A stretch of 64,000 bases of DNA from Curvibacter sp. AEP1-3. GTDB taxonomy: Bacteria; Pseudomonadota; Gammaproteobacteria; Burkholderiales; Burkholderiaceae_C. Shown here in pieces: positions 63,533 to 64,000 of the stretch. The notes below the pieces were generated by a model. The model was not told the origin of the DNA. It saw nothing but the letters and a program-made list of their open reading frames with translations, and did no database searches. The position numbers were made by a program, and so were the translations under genes. How positions within the stretch are numbered: the first letter of the stretch is position 1; each line of letters starts with the position of its first letter. Where the stretch lies: NCBI RefSeq assembly GCF_002163715.1, contig NZ_CP015698.1, forward strand, positions 2,458,201 to 2,522,200. The letters run 5' to 3'.

Positions 63533-64000
63533 TACTTGGCAGGGCCGTCAAGCTGGATGACGCGAGCGCGGGTGGCATCCATTTCATCGATGGCTGCCCG
63601 GGCGCGGCGGCCCTGCGCCTCCCAGTCGGCGGCAGTCCGGATGATGGTGGGCTTGATCAACACGATCACTTCCTTTTTGCGACCTTGGGTGGCGCGGTTG
63701 CCGAACAGTGCGCCCAAGCCGGGCATGCTGGTCGTGCCGGGAATGCCGGACGCGTTGCGGCTGGATTCCAGCTGCATCAAGCCACCAATCGCCACGATAG
63801 AACCGTCCTGGATACGCACCAACGTGTCCGTTTCGTTGACGGCACTAGAGGCCAAGGGCAACTTGAAGTTGCCGGCGCTGCCCAAATCGATCTGCTTGGA
63901 CTTTTCCGTCACCGTAGTCAAGGATGGGTGCACGTGCAAAGTGACGTTAACGCCATCATCAATCTGTGGCGTCACATCCAGAGAAATGCCCGAGAAGAAC
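63532..64000 (-). CDS. mshL: MSHA pilus secretin MshL, C-terminal part (truncated by window edge)
   Basis: Only the last about 156 codons are present; the gene continues past position 64000. The visible part is the conserved secretin core and C-terminus: SGISLDVTPQIDDGVNVTLHVHPSLT, RIQDGSIVAIGGLMQ and GRKKEVIVLIKPTII. MshL forms the outer-membrane pore for the pilus. The tail RRARAAIDEMDATRARVIQLDGPAK is basic and helical. The real start is outside the window. Confidence 0.92.
   Translation of the reverse strand, partial: FFSGISLDVTPQIDDGVNVTLHVHPSLTTVTEKSKQIDLGSAGNFKLPLASSAVNETDTLVRIQDGSIVAIGGLMQLESSRNASGIPGTTSMPGLGALFGNRATQGRKKEVIVLIKPTIIRTAADWEAQGRRARAAIDEMDATRARVIQLDGPAK

Overview
The window is a GC-rich chromosomal segment of a betaproteobacterium, most likely a member of the Comamonadaceae (Rhodoferax/Curvibacter/Acidovorax-like). 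The evidence is gene content and order (gatCAB divergent from mreBCD-mrdA, an orphan Bug receptor, the glnK-amt pair, mshLMN, a cluster resembling frcBCA) and many copies of a short interspersed repeat of a type I associate with that family. It is nearly all coding, about 67 protein genes. I saw no tRNA, rRNA, CRISPR array, prophage or IS transposase.

Layout. 1-350: 5' end of a group II intron (minus strand), sitting directly behind an intrinsic terminator with a 19-T tract. 352-497: terminator and a possible small RNA. 598-7744: hemB, corA, dienelactone hydrolase, Bug receptor, SDR, amidohydrolase, marC, LON-domain protein. 7760-11458: Mla/Mce-type lipid ABC transporter operon with a PqiC-like lipoprotein. 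11521-15313: a translationally coupled trio (enoyl-CoA hydratase, Na+/H+ antiporter-like protein, GMC oxidoreductase). 15605-20861: TSUP exporter and the cell-shape operon mreB-mreC-mreD-mrdA. 21063-28788: gatCAB, DUF4124 protein, pyrE/xth, M48 protease, AmpG-like MFS. 28893-30865: two-component system.

30871-36311: frcBCA-like sugar ABC operon with a FucU/RbsD mutarotase and ROK repressor, and a divergent kinase. A strong promoter and an inverted repeat lie between them. 36312-39258: heptosyltransferase with an apparent AUU start, zinc-finger protein, ilvE, unknown membrane protein. 39317-43598: a six-gene run pairing a QseBC-like two-component system with b-type cytochrome, diheme cytochrome c, SHP (oxygen-binding cytochrome) and a small membrane protein. 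43638-52649: radA, P-type ATPase, degenerate HD-GYP protein, alr, lplT, diguanylate cyclase. 52845-57636: glutathione peroxidase, glcF/glcE, SMP-30 lactonase and aldose epimerase.

57786-61454: amt and glnK, read from a near-consensus sigma-54 promoter with an NtrC-type site upstream, divergent from comM. 61545-64000: mshN, mshM and the 3' part of mshL of an MSHA-type pilus system.

The most unusual global feature is the interspersed repeat (at least nine copies), which is often built into gene ends: it supplies start codons, stop codons, a ribosome binding site and in one case an in-frame internal segment. The other leads are the AUU start of the heptosyltransferase, the intron behind the terminator, the SHP electron-transfer cluster, the coupled hydratase-antiporter-oxidoreductase trio, and two possible small RNAs. 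Starts were chosen by eye from Shine-Dalgarno (SD) sequences and recalled family N-termini. No database search was possible.
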